A stretch of 64,000 nucleotides of DNA from contig JAREIK010002455.1 in assembly GCA_029783825.1 (NCBI GenBank), positions 1 to 64,000 on the forward strand. The letters run 5' to 3'. Positions 1-13,599 of the stretch are shown in pieces. Within the stretch, counting starts at the first letter, position 1, and the number at the start of each line of letters is the position of its first letter. The notes below the pieces were generated by a model. The model was not told where the DNA came from. It ran no database searches and saw only the letters and a program-made list of their open reading frames with translations. Both the position numbers and the translations under genes were made by a program. This DNA is from Sapria himalayana (Eukaryota; Streptophyta; Magnoliopsida; Malpighiales; Rafflesiaceae).

Positions 1-611
1 TTTCTGTGAGACTTGCTTGAGCTAGGCAAAGCATTTTCTGCCTCTTGTGGGAGGCTTAGTTTTTTTAAGCTCTTTCCCATGTTTCTGATTTCCTCCATAG
101 CACTTTCTCTATTTTCCGGAATGCTTTTATGTATTCCTTTCACATTTAGCTTTAAATCATCATGCTATTTGTTTACATGCAGCATGTATTCTGCTGTATT
201 AATGCTTATAAGAGGCCAGCTTTTTGCATCTGAATCATCCTCCGATAAGAGGTCATCCTCTGCCCAGTTGTAGTCTTTTAAATTTTTAACTTTTTCTATA
301 TCTCTCCTCTTCTCCCTTCTCCTTCCTCTAGCACCTATCTCCTTTCTAACCTACCTCTTTCTTTTCTCTGTTTCTCTTGTCATCTCCTCTAGACACTTTT
401 TTATTCTTTTCTTTTTTTCATCTCTTTTCTGGCCGGATTGAGCAATTTTATGTTTTTCTCCATCTACGCTATTTGCATTTGCCCCTTCTTGTTGCATCTC
501 TTCATCTCTTTTTTGCTCACTAACTTCTAATGTGCCCACCCATTCTGCCTCTAACTTTCTGTCTCTTTCTCCTTCCCTAGCCTTAGTCATGTTTTCTGGA
601 CCATTTCCTTT
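1..611 (-). pseudogene. Degenerate acidic/basic coiled-coil-like ORF remnant
   Basis: On the minus strand one reading frame stays open from about 611 down to position 1, apart from two TAG stops (351-353 and one near 177). The upper part (590-354) is very rich in Lys, Arg and Glu and could form a coiled coil. Lower down there is an acidic patch, WAEDDLLSEDDSD, then a mixed helical stretch. Keeping one frame across two stops suggests a decayed coding sequence, but the strand is also purine-rich, which by itself lowers stop frequency. I recognise no family. A fragment of a transposon accessory protein or of a host gene are both possible. It ends where the TCTA array begins to dominate. Confidence 0.25.
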
Positions 612-639
612 CTAATTTTCCTATTCTTCCCTTCGTTAA

Positions 640-3600
640 ACCCCTTCCTTACCCATGCCTATTTGTCTTTCTATTTGTATATCAGTATATCTCTCTATTT
701 CTTATCTATCACTCTTTCTAACTCTTTAGTTTTCTAACTATCTTTTTATAAATCTGTCAATCTACCTATTTGTCAAACTATTCTTATGTTTGTGTATTTA
801 TCTTTGTATCTAATTATCAGTTTATTTTTCATTGTGTCTGTGTGTCTATTTGTCTATTTGACTACGTGTCTATGTATCTATATCTGTCTATCTCTCTAGC
901 TAATATCTATCTATCTATTTATGTATCTATTTACATTTATATCCATCTATCTAACTATCTGTATATCTACTTATAAGTATATTTGTAAAATTAGATATCT
1001 AATTATCTTCCTATATGTTTATTTAGATATTTGTCTATCTATCTATCTATCTATCTTTTTATCTATCATATATCTATCTACTAACTGACTATCTATATAT
1101 TTATCTATCAATATATATCTAGCTCGATCTATTTATCTTTTTATTTGTCTGTCTATGTCTATGTATATATTTTCTATCAATATATCTGTATATTTATCTA
1201 TCATTCTATTTGTCTATATGCCTTTTTTCTATTTATCTATATATCTATTTATGTATATCTATATATCTATCAATCTTTCTGTTTGTCTATTTATTATCCA
1301 TCTATCTATCTATCTATTTTTCAATCTGCCTATATGTCTTATTGATTATGTGTCTATATGTCTGTCTGACAATTTATATATATGTATATCTATCTATATG
1401 TCCATTTGTGTAAATGTCTATTTTTCTATTGTTCTGTCTCTCTATCTTTCTATTTATCTATTTGTCTATATATCTACCTTTTTATATGTCTATCGATCTA
1501 TTTATTTATTTATTTATCTATACTACATATATTTCTATCTATCTATCTGTCTATTTGCTATATATCTATCAGTCTATCTATCTAACTATCTTTCTATCTA
1601 TCTGTCTGTATATTTGTCAATCTATCTATCTATATATTTATCTATCTCTCTATCAGTCTATCTGTATATTTGTGTATCTATCTATCATTTTATCTATCTA
1701 TCTGTCTATCTATCTATATCTCTCTCTCTAGTTGTCTATTTGTCTATCACTATACTATCTTTCTATCAATTTGGCTATCTATCTTTCTATCTATCTATCT
1801 ATATGTCTATCTGTGTGTGTGTGTGTGTATCTCAATCAATTAATCAATATATATATATGCCTATATATCAATCTGTTTATTTGGATATTTATTTATCTGT
1901 CTATAGTTATATCTGTCTATATATGTAATTTTCATTCTTTTTTTTCTCTAAATAATTGCACGTTTATATATATATATTTTGTTTATCTATTTTACTATAT
2001 TTCTATCTAACTATGTAACTATATTTCTATCTATCAGTCTTTTAGTCAAAACAACTTTTTGTCTATTTGTCTATTATTTTATATGTTTATATGTCTATAT
2101 CTTTATATGTATATCTATCTATAAGTCTATCAAACTATTAGTCTATCTGTCTATCTATTTAAATATCTATTTCTATCTATCAATCTGTTAATATGTCAAT
2201 CTGTCTATCTATATCTTTGTCTATTAGATGATTTATCTGTGTCTATCCACCATCTATCTATCTATCTATCTAGTATGTGTATATGTTTTTATATCCATAT
2301 CTATCTATTTATCTATCTATCTTTTTATCTATCTATCTATATATCAATATTTATATATCTATATACCTACCTATTTGTTTATATATCTATATGTCTATCT
2401 GTTTATCTATATATTTCTTTATTTATATCTATTTGTATTTCTTTTATTATGTCTATCTATTGTGTGTCAATCTCTCTATCATTATATTTGTCAACTTGTC
2501 TATATGTCTATCTATGTAATCAATCAATCAATCAATTAATCTATCTATCTATGAATTTTAAACTTAAATCTATCTATCTTTGATTTTAAACCTAAATCTG
2601 TCTAACTATATGTCTATATCTCTATCTATATATCTATCTGTCTCATCTATATTTGTCTAATTATCTATTTGTCTATCTATATATCTTTCTATTTATGTAT
2701 CATTCTATTTTGTTATCTATCTTTCTTTCTTTCTAGCTATCTGTCTATATATCTATCTTTCTTTCTTTCTTTTTATGTGTCTAAGTATCTATCTATTTTA
2801 AATACAACTCTTTATTTGTCTATATATCTATCTATCTCTCTATCTATCTATCTCTCTATCTATCTATCTCTTTATATTTTTATTTATCTATCTATCTATT
2901 TTTCTAATTATTTATCTATCTATCTCTCTATCTATCTATCTATCTGTTGATTTGTGTATCTATCTTTCTGTCTATCTATCTATATATCTATATTTTGATA
3001 TATCTATCTGTCAATTTGTAAATTTATCTATCTATTTATCTATTTGTCTATTTATCTATCTACCTATATATCTATCTCTTTTGTTTTCTATTAGTCTATC
3101 ACTCTAAATATCTATCTGTCAATAAAAATATATATCGATCTGTATATCTTTCTATCTATTTGTCTATCTATCTATCTATCGATATACCAATCTATCTATC
3201 TATCTCCCTATCAGTATATCTGTCTATTTATCTAATTATTTTTCTCTCTATAATTATATATGTACATTCATATATTTGTCTATCTATCTATTTCTCTAAA
3301 TTATTTTATGTCTATCTATCTTTGTTTGTAATTGTCTAACTATCTTTCTATCTAAATAAGTAATAGTCTCTCTATATATGTCTTTTAGTCATTTCATCTA
3401 TCTATTTATCTGTCTACAAGTCTATAATATATATGTTATTATGTCTATATGTCTATCTATCTATAAATCTCTTAGTCTATTTGTCTATCTTTCTTTCAAT
3501 CAATCTATCTAAATATCTAATAATCTATGTATCATTCTATCTATTTCCCTATCATCTTTTTGTCTATCTGTCTACAATATCTCTCTATCTATTTGATTCT

Positions 3601-6600
3601 TTTACTATTTACCTATCTATCTATATGCTTATCTATCTCTCTGTCTATCTATATATTTGTCTATGTGTTTACCATTCTATTTATCTATTTGTCTGTGTTT
3701 ACCATCCTATTTATCTATTCGTCTAATTGTCTATCTGTTTATTTGTCTATTTGTCTATCTATTTATATGTCTATCTTTCTATCAATCTATCTGTCTATTT
3801 GTATATGTGTCTATCTATCTATGTATCTATATGTTGATCTATCTATTGGTTAATCAATCTATATTGTTATGTGTCCATCTATCTATTTTTTTGCTATCTA
3901 TCTAACTACATGTCTATTTATATATCTATCTATCAATCAATCTTTCTATCTATCTATTCATTTATCTATCTATCACTATGTCAATCTATATTTATGTTTA
4001 TATGCTTTTTTGTCAATCTATTTGTCTATATGTCTTTCTATTTATCTATCTATCTATCTATCTAAATATCAAATTTTCTTTCTATCTATCTGTCAATCAA
4101 TCTATTTGTATATCTACCTATCTATTAATATATTTATATGTTTATCTATTCATTTTTCTAATTATCTCTCTATCAATATATGTGTATATCTGACTATTTG
4201 TATATCTATCAATATTTTTTTTATCTATCTCTCTATCTACCTATCTAGTAATCAATCTATCTATTTATTTGTCTATATGACTATCTGTCTAAATATCTAT
4301 ATGTTTATTTGTTTTTCTATCTATCTGCCTATTTATCTATTTGTCAATCTAATTACTTGTCTATCTATAAATCTATCTATCTATTCATCTATTTATAAAT
4401 TTATTTATCACTATATTTGTTTATCTATCTATTTATATGTCTAATTGTCTAATTTTCAATCTATATATGGCTAAATCTACATTTGTTATTGACCTATTTG
4501 TATATCTATCTATTTACTATTTGACTATAAGTATATTTGATATATATTAGTCTATTTATCCATTTCTAAATCTATTATTCTATCTATCTATATCTTTTTA
4601 TCTATCTATATGTCTTTCTATATATGTCTTAGTCTATCTATCTATTTGTCTTTCTTTTAATCTATCTTTTTGTGTCTATCTGTCTATATGTATATCTATC
4701 TATCACTCTAATTTTCTATCTCTCTATCAATCTATCTTTCTATTTTCCTAGCTATCTAACTATCTATAAGTGTATTTGTAGGTATGCCTATTTGCCTATC
4801 GGTCTATATGTCTATTTCTCTATCAATCTATTTGTCTATATGTACAACTATCTATGTGTCTATCCTTGTATTTGTCTATGCGTCTAAATGTCTATCTATT
4901 TATCTGTTTGTCTATCTATTTTTCTATCTTTTAATCAATCAATCTGTATATCTATCTTTTGGTGTATCAAACTAGTTCACTTTCTTTTTATAAGAATATT
5001 TATCTATTTTGATGCCTATCAATCTGCCTATTTGTTTATCTATAGATCTATATATTAGTCTATCAATATATTTATATATCTATATGACTAAATCTCAATA
5101 TTTCTATCTATTTGTCTATCTGTCTATCTATCTTTAGGTTTATCCATCTATCTTTCTGTCTATATATCTATCTTTTTATCTATATCTCTATCTATATATT
5201 TATCTGCCAATCTATCCAACTATCTATCTAACTACTTAGCTATCTATCTATTTGTCTATTTATCCAGCTATCCATTTATCCATCTATCTACATATCTATC
5301 TATTGTTTATTTGTTTATCTATATATTTATAAATCTATATATCTATATATCTAACTCTCTTTAAATATATTTATCTATCTATCTCTCTATTTATCTATGT
5401 ATTTGACTATCCAACTATCTGTCTATATATATATATATATTTAACTATATGATTATATAGCTATCTATCGATTATTTATCTATTTTCTATCTATCTATCC
5501 ATCTCTCTATCTGCCTAGTTATCTATTTGTATATCTACCTATCTGTTAATATATTTGTATGTTTATCTATCCATTTGTCCATTTATCTATCTATCTATTT
5601 ATGTGTATATCTGACTATCTATATATCTATCAATATGATTATTTGTCTATCTCTCTATCTATCTATCTACTAATTAATCTACCTTTTTATCTGGCTATAT
5701 GACTATGTATTTATATATCTATATGTTTATTTATTTTTCTATCTATTTGCCTATATGCCTATCTATCTATTTGTAAATCTAATTACTATTTATCTATCAA
5801 TCTATTTATCTATCTATTTATAAATCTATCTATCGGTTTATTTATTTATCTATCTATTTATATGTCTAATTGTCTGTCTATCTATATATGTTTCAATCTA
5901 GATATTTTTCTATCGACCTATTTGTCTATCTATCTATCTATTTATCTATATATCATGATATTTATCTATTTCTAAATCTATTATTCTATCTATCTATATA
6001 TCTTTATATCTATCTATTTGTTCTTCTATATATGTTTTAGTCTATCTGTCTAGTTGTCATTCTTTCAATCAATGTTTCTGTGTGCATATCTATCTATATG
6101 TATATTTATATATCTTTCTATTTTCTTATCTATCTATAAATCTATCTTTCAATTTTACTAACTATCTAACAGTCTATCTATGTATTTGTCGGTATGTCTA
6201 TTTGTCTATCTATCTTTATGTCTATTTCTCTATCAATCTATCTATCTATATGTATAACTATATATGTGTCTATGCATTTATCTTTCTATGTGTATATGAG
6301 TCTATGTGTCTGGATCTAAATATCTATCTATTTGTTTGTCTATCTATTTATCTATCTTTTAAATAATCAATCTATATCTATCTTTTGGTGTATCAAACTA
6401 TTTGATATCTTTTTATCAGAATATTTGTCTATTTGGATGTCTATCTTTCTACCTATTTGTTTATCTATAGATTTATATATTAGTCTATCTAGAAATTTAT
6501 ACATCTATAAGTCTAAATCTTTAGATTTCTATCTATTTGCCTATCTGTCTATCTGTCTTTTGGTTTATCCATCCATCTATCTGTCTATATATCTATCTGT

Positions 6601-6942
6601 CTATGTATATCTCTATGTATCTATATGTTTATCTGTCAATCTAATTATCTATCTATTTGTCTATTTATCAAGATATCCATTTATCTATCTATTTACATAT
6701 CTATCTATCTGTCTATTAGTTTATCTATATATTTATAAATCTATATATCTATATATCTAACTTTTTTAAATCTATTTATTTATTTATCTCTCTATTTATT
6801 TATCGATCTAACTATCTAACTATCTGTCTATCTATTTATCTATATATTTGACGATATATATATATATATATATATATCTATCTATCTTTTAGATTATATA
6901 TTAATCTATCAATCTATTTATCTATTTTTATCTATCTATTTA
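640..6942 (+). repeat. Degenerate (TCTA)n array, block A1
   Basis: More than 6 kb made almost wholly of TCTA tetramers (GATA/TAGA on the other strand) with frequent one-base variants such as TCTG, TTTG, TATA and TCAA. The array is imperfect rather than a clean microsatellite, so it is old or repeatedly rearranged. The TCTA strand has no stop codon in any of its three frames (TCT-ATC-TAT-CTA), so long Ser-Ile-Tyr-Leu frames arise automatically and are not genes. Short islands of TA and TG dinucleotides interrupt it, for example TG repeats near 1811-1828. Confidence 0.95.
4080..6900 (+). repeat. Higher-order duplication inside array A1 (period about 1.42 kb)
   Basis: The segment about 4080-5470 is repeated at about 5500-6900 in the same orientation. 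Non-TCTA landmarks recur in the same order: TATCTACCTATCT followed by a TTAATATATTT-like stretch (4111 and 5532), then a block with CTTTTGGTGTATCAAACTA (the GGTGTATCAA core at 4961 and 6387). The offsets are 1421 and 1426 bp. Both copies end near a TA-repeat island. This is segmental duplication of an already degenerate array, not fresh slippage of the tetramer. Confidence 0.75.
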
Positions 6943-7720
6943 TACTATAAGAAAATATTGATTTAGCTAGGAAAGTTTAGCTAGGGATTAATCCATAGCT
7001 AAATAATGAAGGATTATCTAGGAAATAGCTAGTGAATAGCAAGGGATTTATGTTTTTTCATTAAAATAAAAATTTGCAATGGTTATTGACGGATTAGCGA
7101 TGGAATAATTTCATAAATTCCACCTCAAAAAAAGTGGAGAATTTAGCAATGGATTAGCTTCAGATTAGCGATGGAATATTTTCATAAATTCTGCTCAAGT
7201 AAAGTGGAGAATTTAGCGACGTAATTTTTCTTGTTAATAAAATCTAGAATTTAGAAAAGGATTTAGAGACGGAATTTATCTAGCTAATAAAATCTAAAAA
7301 TTAGCAATGACTTTAGCGATGGAATTTCCTTAGCTATTAAAATCTAACATTTAGCGAAAGATTTAGAAATAGAATTTTCCTAGCTAATTACATCAGTAAC
7401 ATAGCGACAAATTTCAGCTATGGAATTTCCTAGCTAATTACATACTAAACATAGCAATGGATTTTAGAAATGTAATTTTCCTAGCTAATTACAACTTGAA
7501 AATATAGCTAGATATTTAGAAATGTAATTTTTTTTGCTAATTACATAATTAATATAGTGACGGAACTTCCCTAGCTAATTACTTCCTAAATATAGTAACG
7601 GATTTTAGTGATGTAACTTACCTGGCTTTAAGTTAAAATCATGAATATATCAATGGATTTAGCGAGGGAACTTCCCTAGCTAATTAAATCCGGGATATAG
7701 CGATGGATTTAGTGACTAAA
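6943..7720 (+). mobile_element. CACTA (En/Spm) left-terminal fragment inside the TCTA array
   Basis: It starts TACTATAAGAAAAT, a slightly decayed form of the CACTACAAGAAAAT terminus. A subterminal region follows, with repeated GCGATGGAATTT and TTCCCTAGCTAATTA units at roughly 60-bp spacing. The order of motifs matches the CACTA terminus at 41879-42990, so both are the same end of the same family. TCTA array lies directly on both sides. No opposite terminus is present, so this is a solo end, or an element deleted down to one end. It has no coding capacity. Confidence 0.8.
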
Positions 7721-7833
7721 GCTATCTATCTATTTATATAATTATTAATCTTTTTATCTATCTTTATAATTTTTAATCTATATATCTTACTATCTATCTA
7801 TTTGTCTATATAGCTATATATCTATCTATATAT

Positions 7834-7870
<37 letters not shown>

Positions 7871-9115
7871 AATCTCTATATATATTTATCTGCCAATCTC
7901 CTGATTTACTTATCTATATATTTGACTATTTATCTATCTTACTATTTGTCTATCTACCTATTTATCAAACTATCTATTTATTTGTGTGTGTGTGTATATA
8001 TATATATATATCAATCTATCTGACTATCTATCTAACTATATATTAGTCAATCTGTATATCTATCTCACTATTAATATATCAATCAGTCAATCAATCAAAC
8101 TGTCTATCTATGTATATATCTATCTTTCTTTCTTTCTATCCTTCTATCTATATTTTTTTTATCTGTATATCTATCTATCTTTTTATTTTCATATCTGTCT
8201 ATCTAGCTATATGTCTAATTGTTTATCTGTCTATTTATCTCTCTTTGTATCACTTTATCTATCTATTTTTATGTGTCTGTGTCAATGTGTCAACGTGTCT
8301 ATGTATCTATGTGTTTATGTTACTATGTGTCTATGTGTCTATGTGTCTACGTGTCTATGTGTTTATGTATCTATGTTTCTAACTAACTAACTTCTTTATG
8401 TCTTTCTATCTATCAATAAATCTTTTTGTCTATCTATATATCTATTTTCCTATTTGCCTATCTGTCTAACTATGTAACTATGTGATTTTTCTAAGAATCA
8501 TAATTTATCTACCTATCTGACTATCTATATATGTATTTATGTGTCTATCTATTTATCTATCTATCTATTTTTCTATCTATTTATGTGTGTGTGTGTGTGT
8601 GTGTATCTTTTTAGTATCTATCTATTTGTCTATCTGTCTATCTATTGATCTGTCTATTTGTCTATTGACTATGTCTCTATCTCTTTTTCTATGTTTAAGT
8701 TTATTAGTCTATAAGTCTATGTATCTATCTATCTATCTAATAGTCTATATGTCTATCTGTTTATATGTTTATCTTTCTATCTGTTTATCTATCGATTTTT
8801 AAATCTATCTATTGTCAATCTATCTATATATCTATCTATCAATATATCTATTTGTGTATTTGTCTTTCTATTTTATATGTATCCGTCTATCTATCTATAT
8901 GTCTGTCTCTCTAACTATCTATTTGTTTATGTGTCTATATGTCTATATATTAATCTATGTAACTATCTATCTATCTAGTTGTATATTTGTTTATGTTTCA
9001 ATTTATCTATCAATCTATCTGTTTATCTATCAGTATGTATATCTATATATCTGTATATATATATGACTATTAGTCTATCAATCTATACATCAATCTATAA
9101 ATTTATCTATATGTC

Positions 9116-9175
<60 letters not shown>

Positions 9176-9531
9176 TATATCAATTTAATTTTATAAGTGC
9201 CTAATTATCTATCTATTTATTTATTTTTCTGTTAATTTATGTCTTTATCTTTATATGTGTTTATCTATATATCTGTCTATTTTCTATCTGTCTATCTAAC
9301 TATCTCATGGTTGTTTTTTGTCTACCCATCTATCTCCCTATCTATATATTTTTTTATTTGTCCGTCTCTCTACATGTTTTTTTGTCTATCTTTCAATCTA
9401 TCTATATGTTATCTATCTATCTATCTACATATCTATCTATTGATCAATTTGAATATCTATCTTTATAACTATATCTATATGTCTATTAGTCTATCAATCT
9501 GCCCATCTTTCTGTCTATCTGTCTATATATA
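7721..9531 (+). repeat. Degenerate (TCTA)n array, block A2
   Basis: The array resumes in the same orientation as A1. It contains TG islands (7983-7994, 8584-8604) and a cluster of TGTCTATG/TGTGTCTA variants at about 8270-8370. A long TA tract lies at about 9119-9175. There is no coding content. Confidence 0.93.
9119..9175. repeat. (TA)n microsatellite
   Basis: A nearly uninterrupted TA dinucleotide run inside the TCTA array. It is strongly self-complementary and a likely source of length polymorphism. Confidence 0.95.
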
Positions 9532-10392
9532 TAAATTGATAGATATACATATAGATAAATAGATAAACAAATATATAAATAGATATATATACAGATAGAG
9601 AGATAAATAGATGGATAGATATACAGATAGATAGAGAGATAGTTAATCAGATAGATAGATAGAAGTTAAACTAGTATATAGATAGATATACAAATAGCTA
9701 GATAGACACATAGATGGATTGTTTGAATGACACATTGATCAGATAGATTTATAAATCGATAGATAGACAAATTGATAAAAAGATTGATAGATAAATAGAA
9801 GGATAGATAGAAAGATCGATAGATAGATAAATAGACATATAGAAAGACAAATAGATAAACAAATAGAGATATAGATAAATATAAAGAAAGATTGATGAAT
9901 ATATAAATAGATAGATAGATATATAAATAGACAGATAAATAGATTGATTTGTATAAAAATGATAGACAAATTGATTCACAAGTGTTAGATAGATTGTTAG
10001 ATAGATTTATAGACACATTGATGGATAGATTGATAAATAGATTAATAAGCAGATTGATATACAATTAGATAGAAAAATAGATAGAGAGATAGATAGAATG
10101 TTAGATAGATATATACATAAAAATGACAGATAAATAGAAATAAAGATAGAAAGACACATAGATTTACATATAGTTTAATAGATAGATTGACAGATAGATA
10201 GATAGATAGATATACGGATTGATAGATAGATTAATATAAAGATTAAAAAAGATTGATAGATAGATTCATAGCCAAATTGATAGATATATTGATATAATAA
10301 TAGATAGATAGATAGATAGATTGATTGATTAATAGACAAACATAAATAAACATAGATAGATAGATAGATTGATTGAAAGATAATTTGATCGA
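9532..10392 (-). repeat. Inverted (TAGA)n tail of array A
   Basis: At about 9531-9540 the + strand switches abruptly from TCTATCTG-type to ATTGATAGATA-type sequence. The array then continues as TAGA/TTGATAGA for about 860 bp, giving a head-to-head arrangement. Long stop-free frames therefore move to the minus strand here. The join is AT-rich (TATATATAAATTGATAG). The tail ends against a GC-richer hAT terminus. Confidence 0.9.
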
Positions 10393-10558
10393 CATATACA
10401 CTGCAAGTAGTATCTGTATATCTGTTCAAAAACCCTCAGCACAGCACGACAAGACTCGCACTGAGGGTCTGTTCGGTACAGACCTGGTCATGGTACTATT
10501 GCATGCTGTGCTAGGCTTCGGGCTGGTTCCGGGCTACCTGGCCCAATTGACAACTATA
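10393..10558 (-). mobile_element. hAT terminal remnant abutting the TCTA array
   Basis: A GC-richer island in AT-rich DNA. Read on the minus strand from 10558 it begins TATAGTTGTCAATTGGGCC and continues with GGTAGCCCGG. This closely resembles the other hAT termini in the window (TAGAGGTGTCAACCGGGCC at 62443; TAGGGGTGTCAAG at 45452). Only about 160 bp is present; the TAGA array takes over at 10393. Either the array has replaced most of the element or the end was joined to the array by a rearrangement. No transposase is seen here. Confidence 0.65.
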
Positions 10559-11724
10559 AATGAAATCATTTTGATTTTTATAGGTAAGACAATTAAGATA
10601 TTAATCTCTCATAAATTATGTGCTGAGTGAGAATTTTGTATATTAGATATTTTATTTTGTATAATCTTTAAGCTTAATTGCTTAAACTTATAAAGATATA
10701 TAATAGATATCTTTATATTAATAAGATATAAAGATATAAATAATAATATTTTGTATAATCTTTATATTTTGTATAATCTTTAAACTTATAAAGATATAAA
10801 GATATATAATAAATAATATATTTTATCTAATAAATGCTTTGCATCATAAGATTAATATATTTTTTATTATTTATTTTAATTTATTCTATTCGTTATGTTC
10901 TTACTTATTTTTGAGTGTATAGTTCTTTCCTAGTAAAATTTAACATAAATTTTAGTTTATTAAATATTATAAATAATACATTTGATCCATATAATTAATT
11001 AAATTTAGTATTTTGTTACATAAATTTTAATGAACCAAATCTTATAAGAATTTTGAATTTAAAAGTATTTGTATGATAATAATTCTAAAATGACTAATCA
11101 TCTAAGAAATTGTTGTATTATATGTATTTGTTGGAGCTCATGTCTTTATTCAATATAAGTATCTTTGTCCAATGTATTGGGTTCAAGACTTATCATAGGT
11201 ATTCATAAAATTTTGATGGTGAGACATTGATATATGAACTTCTCTCATACCTTATGCTAAAGTAGAAGGCTTGTGCACTATGGACAATCTTTATATGAAG
11301 ATCCAAATATTTTAGATGATGTAGAGAAGCCTTTCTTCTCTAGTGTTATTCCTCAAGTAAGCAAAAGATGTAGTATTAATAGTCACACATATATTGTATG
11401 GTCAAGTTTTAATATGATAAATAGAAAAAATACTAAATGAAAAATAAAATCTAGTCAAATATAAATATTTTAAAAAATATATAACTTTAAAACTAGTAGT
11501 GGAGTACTAGATGGGTCATCTTAGAAAAAATGTTAGATAATTTACAAAAAATGGTGGAGTAAACCCTATATAATTTAAATTTAGTATAATTATAATTGGA
11601 TGCACTTCATCTCTAATATTTTTTGTATATATAACTAATAATTGACGATAAAAAATTTTAGGTTGATAATTAGTATGAGATCTTTACTAAAATTTGAACA
11701 AGATTCTAAATTTTTATATTTTAG

Positions 11725-12090
11725 TGAGAAATATATCCTACTTTTTTATCATATAATTTCAAAAATAATTTTTTGTTATATTGTAATAAAATATTAAAAG
11801 TGTCAGCAAATTCAAAATTCAAGCCACACACTCAAAAATTTGTATTCTATAAGATTTTGGCATTGATACCCTGTTGAGAAAAATGCAAAGTAACAAAAGA
11901 GTATTTGAGAAATATCTCCAACTTTTTATCATAAATTTCTAAAATGTTTTTTTGTTATATTGTAATAAAATAATAAAAGTTTCTGCACATTCAAAATGCA
12001 AGCCACACACTCAAGAATTTGTATTCCATAAGATTTTGACTTTGAATACTATGTTGAGAAACAATGCAACGTAAAAGAACAGTATTTAAA
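11725..12090 (+). repeat. 182-bp tandem duplication
   Basis: Two adjacent copies begin GAGAAATAT at 11725 and 11907. Each contains TTTTTTGTTATATTGTAATA, then GCAAGCCACACACTCAA-type sequence, TTTGTATTC and AAGATTTTG. They differ by scattered substitutions, so the duplication is old. Function unknown. Confidence 0.8.
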
Positions 12091-12717
12091 AAATCACATA
12101 ACATAATGTGTATAAACTAAACCCTTATATGAGGGACTAATAGAATTATGGTATCCCATAGGTTGAATACTCTTATACATATGGAAGAAAAAAATAAAAT
12201 AAAAAATAAATTGTAAATCACAACAAACCAGATCAAATATTATTAGCACTCATAGTATTTATAGTTACATATTAGATTTTCCTACATACACTCATATGAA
12301 CACATTTATAAGATATATTATATGGGAATATTGTTGTTTCTAGCTTCAATGCAAAGAGTTATGTTATTAGTTACTTGTGTGTTTTAGTATATTAGTAACT
12401 TTTTGGAGATGTTATGTTTACCAATTCATATGGTGATAATATTTGAATGTGATATTTAGACAATTCGACATGTTATTAGTCAATAGATTTGTCATTGAAT
12501 ATATTGTAGAGAACTTCATGAATACATTCGGAGGATTGTAAGTTTTTTTCATATCTTCTAATTTTGATATTTAATGCATGTATGCAATATTCTGAAAAAG
12601 ATTGTTGAGATTTAATTTAGTGTCTATATTTATTTTATTTTTTTAATTTCTTTCTTGTTACGTGTAGGAGAGCACCTGACATGTGAACTCTCTCAATAAT
12701 ATATATGTTTATTTTTA

Positions 12718-12720
<3 letters not shown>

Positions 12721-12762
<42 letters not shown>
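12721..12762. repeat. (AT)n microsatellite
   Basis: A clean AT dinucleotide run of about 42 bp in AT-rich DNA. Confidence 0.95.
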
Positions 12763-12765
<3 letters not shown>

Positions 12766-13599
12766 TTTTCATAAATTATTGAAAATTAATTTATCTTTAT
12801 TTTTCTTCTTAGTTGTCCTCCCTTCACAAAAAACCTAAGGGGTGAACCCCTAATTTGTCAATTGAAACATTCTTTAAAGATCAAGTACTCCAATATTAAA
12901 TGATTTATATAATAGTTATCCACTTTAGTAGCCTTGCAAGAAGTTAAATTGACCTTTTGGGTGGTTGAAGAATTTTTTTATTAGGTGATTCCTTTACCCT
13001 TCAGACTCTTTTTTAAATTATCACTAATATTTGAAGAGATAGAGTTATCCTAATCAAGAGATTTCTACTCATTCATGGAAAATTTAATTTTAGATGTGCT
13101 AAGCTTCTTAGTGAGAGATCTTTTGACATGGTTTTTTCATTGTTTTATTGATTATAACTAAAAAATAGTCAATTCATTTGATTCTTTTGAACTTATCTTT
13201 CGGATGTTTTCCAAAATAAACAATATATTTTAGTATTAATCTTCCATTCGATGGAATGCTTTTTTATTCATATCTATTTATTTTGTATATTAATATTATT
13301 TCTTATTCTTTGAAGACTTATTAAACTCTTGTTTGAGACACTTTCTCATTTAGAATGATATGCCATAATAAATGATATACTTTTCCACTCAAATGTATTA
13401 AATAATTATTTTTTTTAATACTTGTAATTAGTTTTTATAGTTATTCAATAACAGGTGTATTTTTGATGAGAACAAAGTTTAACTAAAGGCTTTCTTGCTG
13501 GTGAAGTCTTATACATTGATACATGAGTTTTGTTATTTTAATTTCTTATATCTTGTAGTTAAAATAATCTTATTTTGATTTCCTCTTTCTTTAATCACC

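Larger units (their letters stand above)
10559..13599. other. AT-rich intergenic DNA, no gene recognised
   Basis: Very AT-rich. It holds short imperfect repeats of ATTTTGTATAATCTTTA and AAAGATATA (about 10645-10830), a 182-bp tandem duplication (annotated separately), a TA tract at about 12721-12762 and several T-rich stretches. No frame of useful length or recognisable domain is visible on either strand. Confidence 0.7.

Noticed and set aside
7709..7713. TAGTG as the right end of the CACTA fragment at 6943
   Set aside because: It is one of many GATTTAGTGA subterminal words, and the CTTG that should precede the end is missing.
770..9562. Dozens of Ser-Ile-Tyr-Leu-rich open frames on the + strand (also 18967-30754)
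   Set aside because: They follow from the TCTA tetramer, which has no stop in any frame. Overlapping frames give the same composition and there is no domain or start context.
9666..10429. Similar frames on the minus strand (9666-10064, 10175-10429, 30701-31014)
   Set aside because: They are the inverted part of the same arrays, so stop-free frames simply change strand.
10373..10630. 85-residue frame across the array/hAT junction
   Set aside because: It spans repeat and terminal transposon sequence, with no domain.
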